From Kitasatospora griseola (GTDB lineage Bacteria > Actinomycetota > Actinomycetes > Streptomycetales > Streptomycetaceae): a stretch of DNA of 34,996 nucleotides. Position numbers and translations under genes: made by a program. The stretch is from positions 103,622-138,617 of the forward strand of contig NZ_BMRI01000019.1 in assembly GCF_014648555.1 (NCBI RefSeq). Direction: 5' to 3'. The notes beneath the pieces are model-generated. The model had not been told where the DNA came from, did not search any database, and saw nothing but the letters and a program-made list of their open reading frames with translations. Shown here piece after piece: positions 7,822 through 15,994 of the stretch (its first letter is position 1; each line of letters starts with the position of its first letter).

Positions 7822-9247
7822 GAAGCCCCGCCCCGCCCGCCCCGTCGTCGAAGGCCGGGACGAGAGCGGGCCCGTCCCCGTCGAGTACCGGTTCAGCCAC
7901 GCCCGCAACGGCACCCGGCACCTGGTCGTGGTGTTCGCGAACTTCTCCGCCCCGCAGGAGTACGGCTTCTCCAACGGGGTGCTCGACCAGGTCCGCGCCA
8001 ACATCCTGTGGGTCCGCGACCTGTTCGACGGCGGCAACGCCTACTACCTGTGCAAGGACATGGACTTCGGCGTCGAACGCTCGGTCGCCGCGCTGATCGC
8101 CGGGTTCGTCCACGCTCTCGGCCTCACCGCCGACCAGGTCACCATGTTCGGCGGCTCCAAGGGCGGCACCGCGGCCCTCCAGTTCGCGCTGCGGCACGGC
8201 TACGGCAACGCGCTCGCCGTCGTCCCGCAGTTCCGGATCGGCACCGCGCTGCGCGAACGCCGGCCGGCGGCGGCCGCCCTGATGATGGGGCAGGCGACGC
8301 CCGAGAAGGTCGCCGCGCTGGATGCGATCATGCCCGAGCTCGTCGCCGCCACCCCGCACCGGCACACCAACGTCTACCTCGTCACCTCGCCGCAGGACGA
8401 GCACTACACCCGCCAGGTCGCGCCCTACGTCGAGCTGTTCCGCGACTACCCGAACTTCAACCTGGTGTTCAACGACTCCCCGCTGATCACCGGCCACGAC
8501 ACCGTCACGGCCCGCACCCTGCCGCCCGTGATGGGCCTGCTCAACCTGCTGGTCGCGGGCATCGCGCCCCGGATCGGCCACGTCCGCATCGGCGGCGAGC
8601 AGCCCGGCCGGGACACCTCCGCGATCGACGAGCTGCTCGCCGGCACCGAACGCTTCCCCCGCCCCCGGGTCGACCACCCGGCGCCCGGCGCCACCGTCCC
8701 CGGGCACGCCGTCGCCGTCGCCGGGTACGCGCCCGGCGCCGCCCGGGTCAGCATCTGGCTGAGCGGCAAGTACATGGGCTCGGCGCAGACCGACGCCGAC
8801 GGCCGCTGGGAGCGCCGCTTCAGCCGCCCGTGGGAGGCCGGCGAGTACACCCTGAAGCTGTTCGGCGTCACCGACGACGGCGAGCAGAGCCCTCGCACCC
8901 GGCACACCCTCACCGTCACCGAGCCGGCCCCGCCGCTGCCCGCGCCCGTGGTCACCGACCCCGCCGACCAGAGCTACGTGCCCGGCCCCGCCGTCCGGCT
9001 GACCGGCCACGCGCCCGGCGCCGACCGGGTCGAACTCGCCATCGGGGAGCACGTGCTCGGCGCCGTCCCCGTCGAGAACGGCCTGTGGACCTGGCAGCCC
9101 GCCTGGGAGTGGCGCGGCGGCGGGCACACCGTCGAGGTCCGCGCCGGCGACGCCGACGGCCGTGTCTCGCCGCCCGGCCAGGTCAGCTTCGTGGTGGCCG
9201 GCGCGCTCGCCCGGGACGCCAAGCTCCAGCAGCGCTACGGCGGTTGA
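7814..9247 (+). CDS. Asp2/XcbB-like alpha/beta hydrolase with two Ig-like repeats
   Basis: The protein has 477 residues and no signal peptide. Residues about 20-270 form an alpha/beta-hydrolase-type domain with the nucleophile elbow FGGSKGG (Ser115). Asp195 in SPQDEHY and His228 in TGHDT are in suitable order to complete a triad. This pattern resembles the accessory-Sec Asp2 and XcbB/CpsF capsule families, whose Asp2 member O-acetylates glycan. Residues about 283-372 and 376-465 are two Ig-like repeats (PAPGATVPGHAVAVAGYAPG and PADQSYVPGPAVRLTGHAPG) like those that bind carbohydrate. GTG at 7814 overlaps the preceding gene by 8 bp, with AGAGGA upstream. Context suggests modification or recognition of the polymer made by that enzyme. 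Acyltransferase versus esterase activity is undecided. Confidence 0.8.
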   Translation: MSEKPRPARPVVEGRDESGPVPVEYRFSHARNGTRHLVVVFANFSAPQEYGFSNGVLDQVRANILWVRDLFDGGNAYYLCKDMDFGVERSVAALIAGFVHALGLTADQVTMFGGSKGGTAALQFALRHGYGNALAVVPQFRIGTALRERRPAAAALMMGQATPEKVAALDAIMPELVAATPHRHTNVYLVTSPQDEHYTRQVAPYVELFRDYPNFNLVFNDSPLITGHDTVTARTLPPVMGLLNLLVAGIAPRIGHVRIGGEQPGRDTSAIDELLAGTERFPRPRVDHPAPGATVPGHAVAVAGYAPGAARVSIWLSGKYMGSAQTDADGRWERRFSRPWEAGEYTLKLFGVTDDGEQSPRTRHTLTVTEPAPPLPAPVVTDPADQSYVPGPAVRLTGHAPGADRVELAIGEHVLGAVPVENGLWTWQPAWEWRGGGHTVEVRAGDADGRVSPPGQVSFVVAGALARDAKLQQRYGG

Positions 9248-9254
9248 CGCTCCG

Positions 9255-10226
9255 TCAGAACGCGGCCGCGACGGTGAGCAGCTCCGCCCGGTGGTCGGAG
9301 AAGCCGGTGTCCTCCTGGGCGCAGCCGTGCCGGGGCAGCGCGGTGAACAGGTAGTCCAGCTTGAGCCCGTTCTCGTGGGTGGACTCGAAGCCGGTGTGCT
9401 GGCGCGGCGTGTTCTGGGCGCACTCCTGGACGGTGTCGAAGTAGGCGGCCGGCCAGATCCAGGCGTCCTTGTTGCGCGGGCCCGGCGGCGAGGAGTTGAA
9501 GTCGCCGCCGAACACCGTCCCGGCCGGGCCCGGCGTCCCGGCCGTTCCCGCCGTTCCTGCTTGGAGCAGTGCGGACAGCTGGTCGTCGCGGAGTTCGGCG
9601 GCGCGGTCCGAGCGGTCGGTGGGCGGCAGCGAGAGGTGCGCGACGCAGAGCCGCAGGCCGCCGCCGGGCTGGACGGTCGCGGCTGCGGTGGCTGTGGCGG
9701 TGGCGCACAGGATGCCGCGGCGCAGGCCGTGCTCGGGCTGGGGTGCGGCGACCGGTGAGACGTCCGTGAGCGGGGCGGCCGCGAGGATGCCGATGCCGGC
9801 CTCGCCCCGTCCGCTGCCGCAGTCCACCGGGGTGGCGCCGCCTGCTCCGTCCAGCTGCTGGTACGGCTGGAAGGCGAGCTGCCAGGCGGTGCCGAGCCCG
9901 GCCCGGGCCCGGTCCAGGTCGCCCCGGCAGGCCTCCTGCACCAGGATCGCCCGGGCCCCGTGGTCCTTCGCCAGCGAGCGCAGCGCCTTGGCCTTCTGCT
10001 CGCCGCCGCCGTACTCGCCGCAGCCCCAGGCCGTCACCCCGCACATGTTCCAGGTCGCCACCGTCACCCGGGGTCCGTCCGGCCCGCCCGCGCCGATCAG
10101 CGACTCGGCGCCGTGCCGCACGGCGGGCACCATCCCGAGCAGCAGCGCCGCGGCGGCCGCACCCACGACCACCCGCAGGCGGTGCCGCGGCCGCGGCCCC
10201 GGAACACTGGCGTAGTTGGGCGGCAC
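9255..10226 (-). CDS. Secreted endonuclease/exonuclease/phosphatase-family protein
   Basis: The 323-residue protein has an N-terminal hydrophobic segment (RVVVGAAAAALLLGMVPAV) after a basic start, so it is exported or membrane-anchored. The EEP fold is shown by VTVATWNMCG (Asn at the metal site), ILVQEAC (metal-binding Glu), VFGGDFNSS (catalytic Asp/Asn) and the terminal GFSDHRAEL (catalytic Asp-His). The family cleaves phosphodiesters in nucleic acids, sphingomyelin or inositol phosphates; here it is probably an extracellular nuclease or phosphodiesterase. GTG at 10226 follows GGGGGAG. The frame stays open far upstream, but that part lies over the neighbouring gene and is rejected. The gene converges on the hydrolase gene with a 7-bp gap. 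A -10-like TATGCT lies about 33 bp upstream of the start. Confidence 0.85.
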   Translation of the reverse strand: MPPNYASVPGPRPRHRLRVVVGAAAAALLLGMVPAVRHGAESLIGAGGPDGPRVTVATWNMCGVTAWGCGEYGGGEQKAKALRSLAKDHGARAILVQEACRGDLDRARAGLGTAWQLAFQPYQQLDGAGGATPVDCGSGRGEAGIGILAAAPLTDVSPVAAPQPEHGLRRGILCATATATAAATVQPGGGLRLCVAHLSLPPTDRSDRAAELRDDQLSALLQAGTAGTAGTPGPAGTVFGGDFNSSPPGPRNKDAWIWPAAYFDTVQECAQNTPRQHTGFESTHENGLKLDYLFTALPRHGCAQEDTGFSDHRAELLTVAAAF

Positions 10227-10271
10227 GACTCCCCCGAGCGCTGAACGGTGACGGCGACCAGCATAACTTTG

Positions 10272-10291
10272 CGCCCGAACCGCTCCGGGCG
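10272..10291 (-). terminator. Small hairpin behind the YdcF-like gene
   Basis: CGCCCG (10272-10277) pairs with CGGGCG (10286-10291) around an 8-nt loop, just past the stop of the minus-strand gene ending at 10298. The stem is short, so this is only a candidate. Confidence 0.35.
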
Positions 10292-10297
10292 GCGGCC

Positions 10298-11290
10298 CTA
10301 GGCGGTCACGGAGACCAGCGTGAGCAGGCCGCAGACCGTCAGGTTGATCCACTTGTGGGCGGCGAGCACGGCGACGAACTCGCGGATGGTGGCGCTGGGC
10401 CAGAAGTAGGCGGCGGTGGGGGAACCGGCCACCTGGCCGTTGAGGGACTCCTGGCGGGCCAGGAGGGCGGTGCGGAAGGCGTGGAAGTTGTTGGTGACGA
10501 CGATGCAGCGGTAGTGGGGGTCGGCGGCGGTCATCAGGTCGCGGGAGAAGCGGAGGTTCTCCTCGGTGGTGCGGGAGCGGTCCTCGCGGATGATCCGCTC
10601 GCCGGGGAAGCCGCGGTCGATCAGGTGGGCGGCCATCGCGTGGGCTTCGGGGAGCTGTTCGTCGGGCCCCTGGCCGCCGGAGACGATCAGCAGCGGCGGG
10701 CGGCCGGTCGCGGCCTGGCGTTCGTACAGCGCGCGGCCGCGGTCGAGGCGGCTGGCCAGCAGCGGCGGGACGCGGGTGCCGCCGAGCAGGCCGGAGCCGA
10801 GGACGACGACGTAGTCCACGTCCTGGCGGGGGGTCAGCCGGCCGTAGAGGTAGGCGTAGCCGATGAAGCAGAGGAACAGGAAGGACAGGTAGCAGGAGAG
10901 CAGGAAGACGGTGCGGGCGATCACCACCAGCACGGGCGAGTCGGCCTGGGTGGCGGCGAGCAGCAGGGCGACGACCACCAGGATGCCGAGGCCGCACAGC
11001 AGCGACAGCAGGTTGGCGAGCCGGCGGCCCTCCTTGCGGAGCATCTTGAAGCCGTTGGCGATCAGCAGGGCGGCGAGCACCAGGGTGGCGAGCGCGGGGG
11101 CGAGGACGACCGCGATCAGCACGATCTCGGCGAGCACGGAGTCGACCTGGCCGAGGGTGACGAGCAAGGCGAAGGCCAGGAAGGTGACGGCGAGTCCGAG
11201 GTACAGGGCGTTGCTGAAGCGGCGTCGGTCGCGCAGCACGCCGACGGCGGCCAGCAGCAGGAAGAAGATCGCGGGGGCATACAGGAGCAT
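10298..11290 (-). CDS. YdcF/SanA-like (DUF218) membrane protein
   Basis: This 330-residue protein has about five membrane helices over residues 1-155, then a DUF218 domain: VDYVVVLGSGLLGG, LLIVSGGQGPDEQLPEA, IIREDRSRTTEENLRFS and CIVVTNNFHAFRTALLA. A short hydrophobic C-terminal helix (INLTVCGLLTLVSV) follows. Members such as SanA, YdcF and ElyC act in envelope integrity and vancomycin tolerance or lipid-carrier metabolism; the reaction is poorly defined. ATG at 11290 is preceded on the minus strand by TAGGCT ending 7 bases upstream, so a leaderless transcript is possible. It lies downstream of the exporter gene with a gap of about 105 bp and may be partly co-transcribed. Confidence 0.87.
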   Translation of the reverse strand: MLLYAPAIFFLLLAAVGVLRDRRRFSNALYLGLAVTFLAFALLVTLGQVDSVLAEIVLIAVVLAPALATLVLAALLIANGFKMLRKEGRRLANLLSLLCGLGILVVVALLLAATQADSPVLVVIARTVFLLSCYLSFLFLCFIGYAYLYGRLTPRQDVDYVVVLGSGLLGGTRVPPLLASRLDRGRALYERQAATGRPPLLIVSGGQGPDEQLPEAHAMAAHLIDRGFPGERIIREDRSRTTEENLRFSRDLMTAADPHYRCIVVTNNFHAFRTALLARQESLNGQVAGSPTAAYFWPSATIREFVAVLAAHKWINLTVCGLLTLVSVTA

Positions 11291-11395
11291 GGGGGCCAGC
11301 CTAGAGACAGGCGCGGCCGGGGCGGCCTGACGCCCTGTGAGGTCGGGGCCGCCGATCCGACGGTCCGACGAACGCCGACGTCACATGACGGCGGG

Positions 11396-13462
11396 TCAGG
11401 AGGACGAACCGGCCGGCACGCCGCCCTGCGGGAACCCTTCGGCGAGGTCCTCGGCGATCATGCGCTTGGCGATGGTGTCGGCGGCGGCCCGCAGTTCGGC
11501 GCTGCGGGGGCGGCCGATGTCCTGCTCCAGGCGGTGGTTCAGCCACTGGGACCAGGCCCGGCCGATGGCCGCGGCCTCCCGCTCGCCGGCCTCGGTGTGC
11601 GCATAGAAACCGCCGTGGGCCTCCAGGAACCCTTCGGCGACCATCCGGTCGAACACCGGCTGGAGCACCTCCGGGGGGACCCGGCGGCGGGCGGCGATCA
11701 GGTTGAGGGTGGCGTGGCCGACGCTGCGGGTGAACAGCTCGACCTGCATGACGGCCCAGGCGCCGGCCATGTCGAGCCGGGTGCCGGAGGAGGCGACGAC
11801 CTGTCGGGCGGTGTCCAGTCCGACGCCGCCGAGGAGTTTGGCGACGGACAGTTCGAGCAGCTTGGCGGAGTCCCCGGAGGACGGCTGGGCGAAGCCCTCG
11901 CCCATGTCGGTGCAGGTGGCCCGGGCGGAGTCGCGGAGCTCGACCTGCTTGAGGAAGAGCGCGACCACGAAGCCGAGCAGCGCGACCGGCACCGTCCACA
12001 GGAACACGGTGTGCAGCGAGTCGGCGTACGCCTGGATCACCGGCTCGGCCGCGGCCGGCGGGAGGCCCTGAACGCCGTGCGGGCTCTGCGCGGCGCCGGC
12101 GATCTGCTCGGGGCTGCTGCCGGTGGCCCGGGCGGCCGCAGCGACGCCGTCGGCCAGGTTGGTCTTCAGCGCGTTCGTGTAGATGGTGCCGAACACGGCG
12201 GTGCCGAACGAGGAGCCGAGGGTGCGGAAGAAGGTGACGCCGGAGGTGGCGGTGCCGAGGTCGGCGTAGTCGACGGTGTTCTGCACGGCGATGGTGAGCA
12301 CCTGCATGCACAGGCCGATGCCGGTGCCGAGCACGAACATGTAGAGGCTGGCCAGCCAGGCGCTGGTGCCGGGGTTCAGCAGCGAGAGCAGGTACAGGCC
12401 GAGCGCCATCACCAGCGAGCCGACGATCGGGAAGATCCGGTACTGGCCGGTCTTGGACACCGTGTTGCCGCTGAAGATGGAGGCGATCAGCAGGCCCAGC
12501 ACCAGCGGCAGGGTGCGCACGCCGGAGACCGTCGCCGAGTCGCCGTCCACATACTGCAGGAAGGTCGGCAGGAAGGTCATCGCGCCGAGCATGGCGAAGC
12601 CGACGATGAAGCTGAGCACCGAGCAGACCGTGAACACCTGGTTGCGGAACAGCCGCATCGGCAGCGTCGGTTCGGCGGCGCGGGTCTCCACCCAGCAGAA
12701 CAGGCCGAGCGCGACCACGCCGCCGACGAACAGGCCGATGATGACGGGCGAGGTCCAGGCGTACTCGTTGCCGCCCCAACTGGTCGCCAGAATCAGGGCG
12801 CTGGCCCCGATCGCGACCAGGGCGATGCCCAGGTAGTCGATGACGGGGCGGGCCGCGGAGCGGACCACGGGGATGTTCCGGGCCGCCGCGACGACCACCA
12901 GGACGGCGATCGGCACGTTGACGTAGAACGCCCAGCGCCAGGACAGGTGGTCGGTGAACAGCCCGCCGAGCAGCGGGCCGATCACCGTGGCGACGCCGAA
13001 CACCGCGCCGATCGCGCCCTGGTACTTGCCGCGTTCGCGCAGCGGGATGACGTCGGCGATCAGCGCCATCGAGGTGACCATCAGACCGCCCGCGCCGATG
13101 CCCTGGACGGCGCGCCAGGCGATCAGCAGCGTCATGTTGGTGGCGAGGCCGCACAGGAACGAGCCAGTGATGAAGACGATCGCGGAGACCTGGAAGACCA
13201 CCTTGCGGCCGAACAGGTCGCCGAACTTGCCGACCAGCGCGGTGGTGACGGTCTCCGCGAGCAGGTAGGACGTCACCACCCAGGACATGTGCGCGGCGCC
13301 GCCGAGGTCCGCGACGATGGTGGGCAGCGCGGTGCCGACGATGGTCTGGTCGAGGGCGGCCAGCAGCATGCCGAGCACGATGGTGCCGAAGACGACGTTC
13401 CGCTGGCGCCGGTCGAGGACGGGCGGGGCCGCCTGGCCGGTCTCGCTGGTGGTGGTCACCAC
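11396..13462 (-). CDS. DHA2-family MFS drug exporter with MarR-like C-terminal domain
   Basis: The protein has 688 residues. The first ~515 form a 14-helix EmrB/QacA-type drug:H+ antiporter: [22 protein letters not shown] in helix 1, [13 protein letters not shown] as motif A, and [21 protein letters not shown] as motif C. Residues about 540-665 are a soluble tail resembling a MarR-type winged helix, with [20 protein letters not shown], a helix [19 protein letters not shown] and a wing [14 protein letters not shown]. The exporter probably expels hydrophobic drugs or antibiotics; what the tail does is unknown. The first codon is GTG at 13462, immediately followed by a second GTG at 13459; the ribosome site is weak. 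A perfect CCGGAC-T-GTCCGG palindrome sits 20-32 bases upstream. The gene is divergent from the ECF sigma gene. Confidence 0.9.
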   Translation of the reverse strand: MVTTTSETGQAAPPVLDRRQRNVVFGTIVLGMLLAALDQTIVGTALPTIVADLGGAAHMSWVVTSYLLAETVTTALVGKFGDLFGRKVVFQVSAIVFITGSFLCGLATNMTLLIAWRAVQGIGAGGLMVTSMALIADVIPLRERGKYQGAIGAVFGVATVIGPLLGGLFTDHLSWRWAFYVNVPIAVLVVVAAARNIPVVRSAARPVIDYLGIALVAIGASALILATSWGGNEYAWTSPVIIGLFVGGVVALGLFCWVETRAAEPTLPMRLFRNQVFTVCSVLSFIVGFAMLGAMTFLPTFLQYVDGDSATVSGVRTLPLVLGLLIASIFSGNTVSKTGQYRIFPIVGSLVMALGLYLLSLLNPGTSAWLASLYMFVLGTGIGLCMQVLTIAVQNTVDYADLGTATSGVTFFRTLGSSFGTAVFGTIYTNALKTNLADGVAAAARATGSSPEQIAGAAQSPHGVQGLPPAAAEPVIQAYADSLHTVFLWTVPVALLGFVVALFLKQVELRDSARATCTDMGEGFAQPSSGDSAKLLELSVAKLLGGVGLDTARQVVASSGTRLDMAGAWAVMQVELFTRSVGHATLNLIAARRRVPPEVLQPVFDRMVAEGFLEAHGGFYAHTEAGEREAAAIGRAWSQWLNHRLEQDIGRPRSAELRAAADTIAKRMIAEDLAEGFPQGGVPAGSSS

Positions 13463-13481
13463 GGTATCGTCACACTTTGTC

Positions 13482-13494
13482 CCGGACTGTCCGG
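13482..13494. promoter_or_regulatory. Palindrome CCGGAC-T-GTCCGG, candidate operator
   Basis: A perfect 6-1-6 inverted repeat lies in the 120-bp divergent region, 20 bases from the exporter start and about 90 from the sigma-factor start. It is too compact for a terminator and is placed where a repressor would block the exporter promoter. A second small repeat, GATCA-N5-TGATC, lies at 13521-13535 on the sigma-factor side. The binding proteins are unknown. Confidence 0.45.
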
Positions 13495-13582
13495 TTCGAC
13501 ACCCCGTCCAGCCAGCGAACGATCAACTGATGATCCTTCAAAACGGTGCGACAGGACCGCCGTCCCACCGCGTTAGAGGGGC

Positions 13583-14110
13583 ATGGACAGCACGACGACG
13601 AGCGGGGCCGGCGGCGGACCCCTGGAGTTCCGGGACTTCGCGGCCGCCCGCAGCCGCCACCTGATACGCACCGCTTACCTGCTGACCGGCGGCGACGCCC
13701 ACCTCGCCGAGGACCTCGCCCAGGAGGCGCTCGGCAAGCTCTACGGCAGCTGGCGGCGGGTCTGCCGAATGGAGAACCCGGCCGGGTACGCCCGCACCGT
13801 CCTGGTCAACACCTTCCTCAGCCACCGGCGACGACGCAGCAGCCGCGAACACGTCACCGACACCTTCGCCGAATCCGCGGCGCCGGCCGTCGACCCGGCC
13901 CTGCGCCTCACCCTGCTCCAGGCGCTCGCCGAACTGCCGCAGCAGGACCGCGCGGTGCTCGTCCTGCGCTACTGGGAGGACCTCGGCGTCGAGGAGACCG
14001 CCTCCGTCCTGCGGCTCACCCCGAGCGCCGTCCGATCCCGTGCCTCCCGCGCCCTCAGCCGCCTGCGCACCGGCCTCGGCAGCGAGTTCGACGAACTCGC
14101 CCGCCCCTGA
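13583..14110 (+). CDS. SigE-family ECF RNA polymerase sigma factor
   Basis: The protein has 175 residues. Sigma region 2 covers about 27-90: LIRTAYLLTGGDAHLAEDLAQEAL and NPAGYARTVLVNTFLSHRRRR, which bind the -10 element and core polymerase. Region 4 covers about 112-166: LAELPQQDRAVLVLRYWEDL and the helix-turn-helix LGVEETASVLRLTPSAVRSRASRAL. The spacing and the short linker fit the SigE-type ECF group widespread in streptomycetes. ATG at 13583 follows GAGGGG. A membrane-protein gene begins 38 bp after the stop, the usual place for a cognate sensor or anti-sigma partner. The signal sensed is not readable here. Confidence 0.92.
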   Translation: MDSTTTSGAGGGPLEFRDFAAARSRHLIRTAYLLTGGDAHLAEDLAQEALGKLYGSWRRVCRMENPAGYARTVLVNTFLSHRRRRSSREHVTDTFAESAAPAVDPALRLTLLQALAELPQQDRAVLVLRYWEDLGVEETASVLRLTPSAVRSRASRALSRLRTGLGSEFDELARP

Positions 14111-14148
14111 CGTCCCCTCAGCATTTCCCATCACTCCGGAGCCTGCCG

Positions 14149-15345
14149 ATGACTTCCGAAGAGGACTTCGCCCGCGCCCTGCGGGCCTCCGCCGACCACG
14201 CCCCCGAACCGCCCACCGAGCTCTTCGCCCTCGCCGCCGAACGCCGCGGCCGCACCCGGGTACGCCGCCGCCGCACCGCCGGCGCCTCGACCCTCGCCCT
14301 GGTCGCCGCGGCCGGCTGCGCCCTCACCCTGCTGCCCGACCGCTCCCCCGCGACTCCCGCGCCGGGCACCGCCCCCCTCGGCCGGGCGTCCCTGCCCGCC
14401 ATCCTGCGCTCGCTGCTGCCCACCGACGGCACCGTCACCGAGCCCCAGGACACCGTTCCCGCCGACCCGACGCTGATGACCCTGCTGGACTACGACGACG
14501 GCCACGGCCCGGCGCGGGTGACGGTGTCCCTCAACCGGCTGGCCACCCCGATCGCCGACGCCACCGCCCTCCAGTGCCCCGACACCCTGGCCCAGCCCAC
14601 CACCACCTGCCAGTCCAGCACCCGCCCCGACGGCTCCCGCCTGGTCACCGCCGTCACGACCCCGCGCTGGGGAGGCGACCGCTACTGGGCGGTGATGTAC
14701 GCCGCCCCCGACGGCCGGATGGTCTTCGCCGGCGAGAGCACCGACGGCACCCCCGGGCAGCCCGCCCGCGAACAGCCGCCGGTGACGCCGGAACGCCTCC
14801 TCGCCATCGCCACCTCCGACGCCTGGCGGCCCGCCTTCGACGCCCTGCCCGCGTCCACCGTGCCACCGGCCCCGCCGGTCGACGCCGCAGCCGTCCTCGC
14901 CGCCCTGCGCACCGCGCTGCCCGCCGGCGCCACGCTCGACCCCGGCGCCGAGGCGCAGGACACCCCCGGGCGGGCCCGCGGAACGGTGTCCTTCGCCGGA
15001 CGCGCCAGCCAACTGACCGTCACCGTCGAACACGGCTGGCAGCGCGGCTTCCCCGACGACCCCGCCACCCGGTTCCGCAACCAGTCGGGCGGCTCGTCGA
15101 GCTACCGTCAGAGCCCGGACGGGAGCCGGTACTTCCTCCAGGAGCTCCAGTTCCCGTACCCCGACGTCCCGCAGAGCACCCCCGGCATCCAGTGGATCAC
15201 CAACGCGCTGCTCCCCGACGACACCATGGTGACCGTCAAGCTGTGGACGTACGGGCCCGAGTACCGGATCACCTCCGAGCCGGGCGCGCTCGACCAGCAG
15301 CAGTTGATCGACCTGGCCACCTCCCCCGCCTGGCAGCACGCCTGA
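14149..15345 (+). CDS. Membrane protein partner of the ECF sigma factor
   Basis: The protein has 398 residues. An acidic/basic cytosolic N-terminus of about 43 residues (EEDFARALRASADHAPEPPTE, then RRGRTRVRRRR) is followed by one membrane helix, TAGASTLALVAAAGCALTLL, and a long extracytoplasmic part of about 330 residues. That part contains two similar ~150-residue segments: one around LPAILRSLLPTDGTV...DRYWAVMYAAPDGRMVFAGES and one around VLAALRTALPAGATL...GSRYFLQELQFPYPDV. This suggests an internal duplication. ATG at 14149 follows CGGAG by 8 bases. Such proteins downstream of SigE-type factors are thought to sense envelope signals and control the sigma factor. I see no zinc-binding anti-sigma HxxxCxxC motif, so an anti-sigma role is inference only. 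Confidence 0.82.
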   Translation: MTSEEDFARALRASADHAPEPPTELFALAAERRGRTRVRRRRTAGASTLALVAAAGCALTLLPDRSPATPAPGTAPLGRASLPAILRSLLPTDGTVTEPQDTVPADPTLMTLLDYDDGHGPARVTVSLNRLATPIADATALQCPDTLAQPTTTCQSSTRPDGSRLVTAVTTPRWGGDRYWAVMYAAPDGRMVFAGESTDGTPGQPAREQPPVTPERLLAIATSDAWRPAFDALPASTVPPAPPVDAAAVLAALRTALPAGATLDPGAEAQDTPGRARGTVSFAGRASQLTVTVEHGWQRGFPDDPATRFRNQSGGSSSYRQSPDGSRYFLQELQFPYPDVPQSTPGIQWITNALLPDDTMVTVKLWTYGPEYRITSEPGALDQQQLIDLATSPAWQHA

Positions 15346-15409
15346 CGCGACGTCACGTCACGGGGCGCGCCGGATGGGTCCGGCGCGTCCCCGCCGCGAT
15401 GATGGGGCG

Positions 15410-15817
15410 ATGGACTGCCTGTTCTGCCGCGTCGTCGCCGGCGAGGTCCCGGTGGAGACCGTCCTCGCCGACGACACCGTCCACGCCTTCCTCGACCACC
15501 GGCCGCTGTTCCCCGGCCACCTGCTGGTGATCCCGCGACGCCACGTCCCCACCCTCACCGACCTCACCGCCCCCGAGACCGGCCCCTACTTCACCCGCGT
15601 CCGCCTGCTGACCGCCGCCGTCGAACGCGGCACGGCCGCGGCCGGCAGCTTCGTCGCCACCAACAACCGCATCAGCCAGTCCGTCCCCCACCTCCACACC
15701 CACATCGTCCCCCGCAACCCCAAGGACGGCCTCCGCGGCTTCTTCTGGCCCCGCACCCACTACCGCGACGCGGCCCACGCGGCGGAGACGGCGGCCCTGA
15801 TCCGCGCCGCCCTCTGA
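15410..15817 (+). CDS. HIT-family nucleotide hydrolase
   Basis: The 135-residue cytosolic protein starts MDCLFC and carries the histidine triad at H94-L-H96-T-H98-IV, whose middle His forms the nucleotidyl intermediate. The upstream parts LFPGHLLVIPRRHVPTL and FVATNNRISQSVPH are typical of HIT/HINT enzymes, which hydrolyse adenosine phosphoramidates or dinucleoside polyphosphates. ATG at 15410 is preferred to the upstream in-frame ATG at 15374 because the family begins at the CxxC-like CLFC segment and the extension is low-complexity. The CLFC cysteines may help bind zinc together with His. The gene follows the membrane protein by 64 bp and could be read through from it. Confidence 0.92.
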   Translation: MDCLFCRVVAGEVPVETVLADDTVHAFLDHRPLFPGHLLVIPRRHVPTLTDLTAPETGPYFTRVRLLTAAVERGTAAAGSFVATNNRISQSVPHLHTHIVPRNPKDGLRGFFWPRTHYRDAAHAAETAALIRAAL

Positions 15818-15851
15818 CCCCACCCACCCGAGCGCCCCACCGCCGTCCGGA

Positions 15852-15895
15852 ACGAGAGCACAGCGCTGCGCGAGCAGAACTGGTCGTGCTCTCGT
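15852..15895. terminator. Long-armed hairpin with nested GCGA tetraloop
   Basis: ACGAGAGCAC (15852-15861) is perfectly complementary to GTGCTCTCGT (15886-15895). Inside the 24-nt loop CTGC-GCGA-GCAG (15866-15877) forms a second stem capped by a GNRA-type tetraloop. It starts 35 bases after the HIT stop codon, so a terminator is the simplest reading. It also marks the left edge of the lower-GC decayed region. Confidence 0.5.
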
Positions 15896-15994
15896 GGGTT
15901 CGGCTTCCGGGTTCAGGCGAACACGCGGGGCAGGTGCCGAGCGGGTCCGCCCCTGGGTGCCTTCCCTGGAAACGGTCCTGACACCGCAGGAGTC

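Noticed and set aside
3817..8037. Minus-strand open frame of 1406 codons opposite the LCP and GT2-TagF genes
   Set aside because: It is Val/Gly/Ala/Asp-rich shadow sequence created by third-position GC bias; the opposite strand carries clear LCP and TagF motifs.
2937..9247. Complete teichoic-acid or capsule biosynthetic cluster
   Set aside because: No CDP-glycerol cytidylyltransferase, lipid-linked initiating transferase or ABC exporter is present in the window; only late-stage genes are seen.
9255..10997. Much longer version of the EEP-family protein starting at 10997
   Set aside because: The extra 257 residues are Arg/Pro-rich, overlap the YdcF-like gene out of frame, and a good ribosome site exists at the GTG 10226 start with a signal-like segment after it.
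10355..13576. Plus-strand open frame of 1073 codons across the YdcF and exporter genes
   Set aside because: Low-complexity Gly/Gln/Asp-rich product with no ribosome site; the minus strand holds the real membrane proteins.
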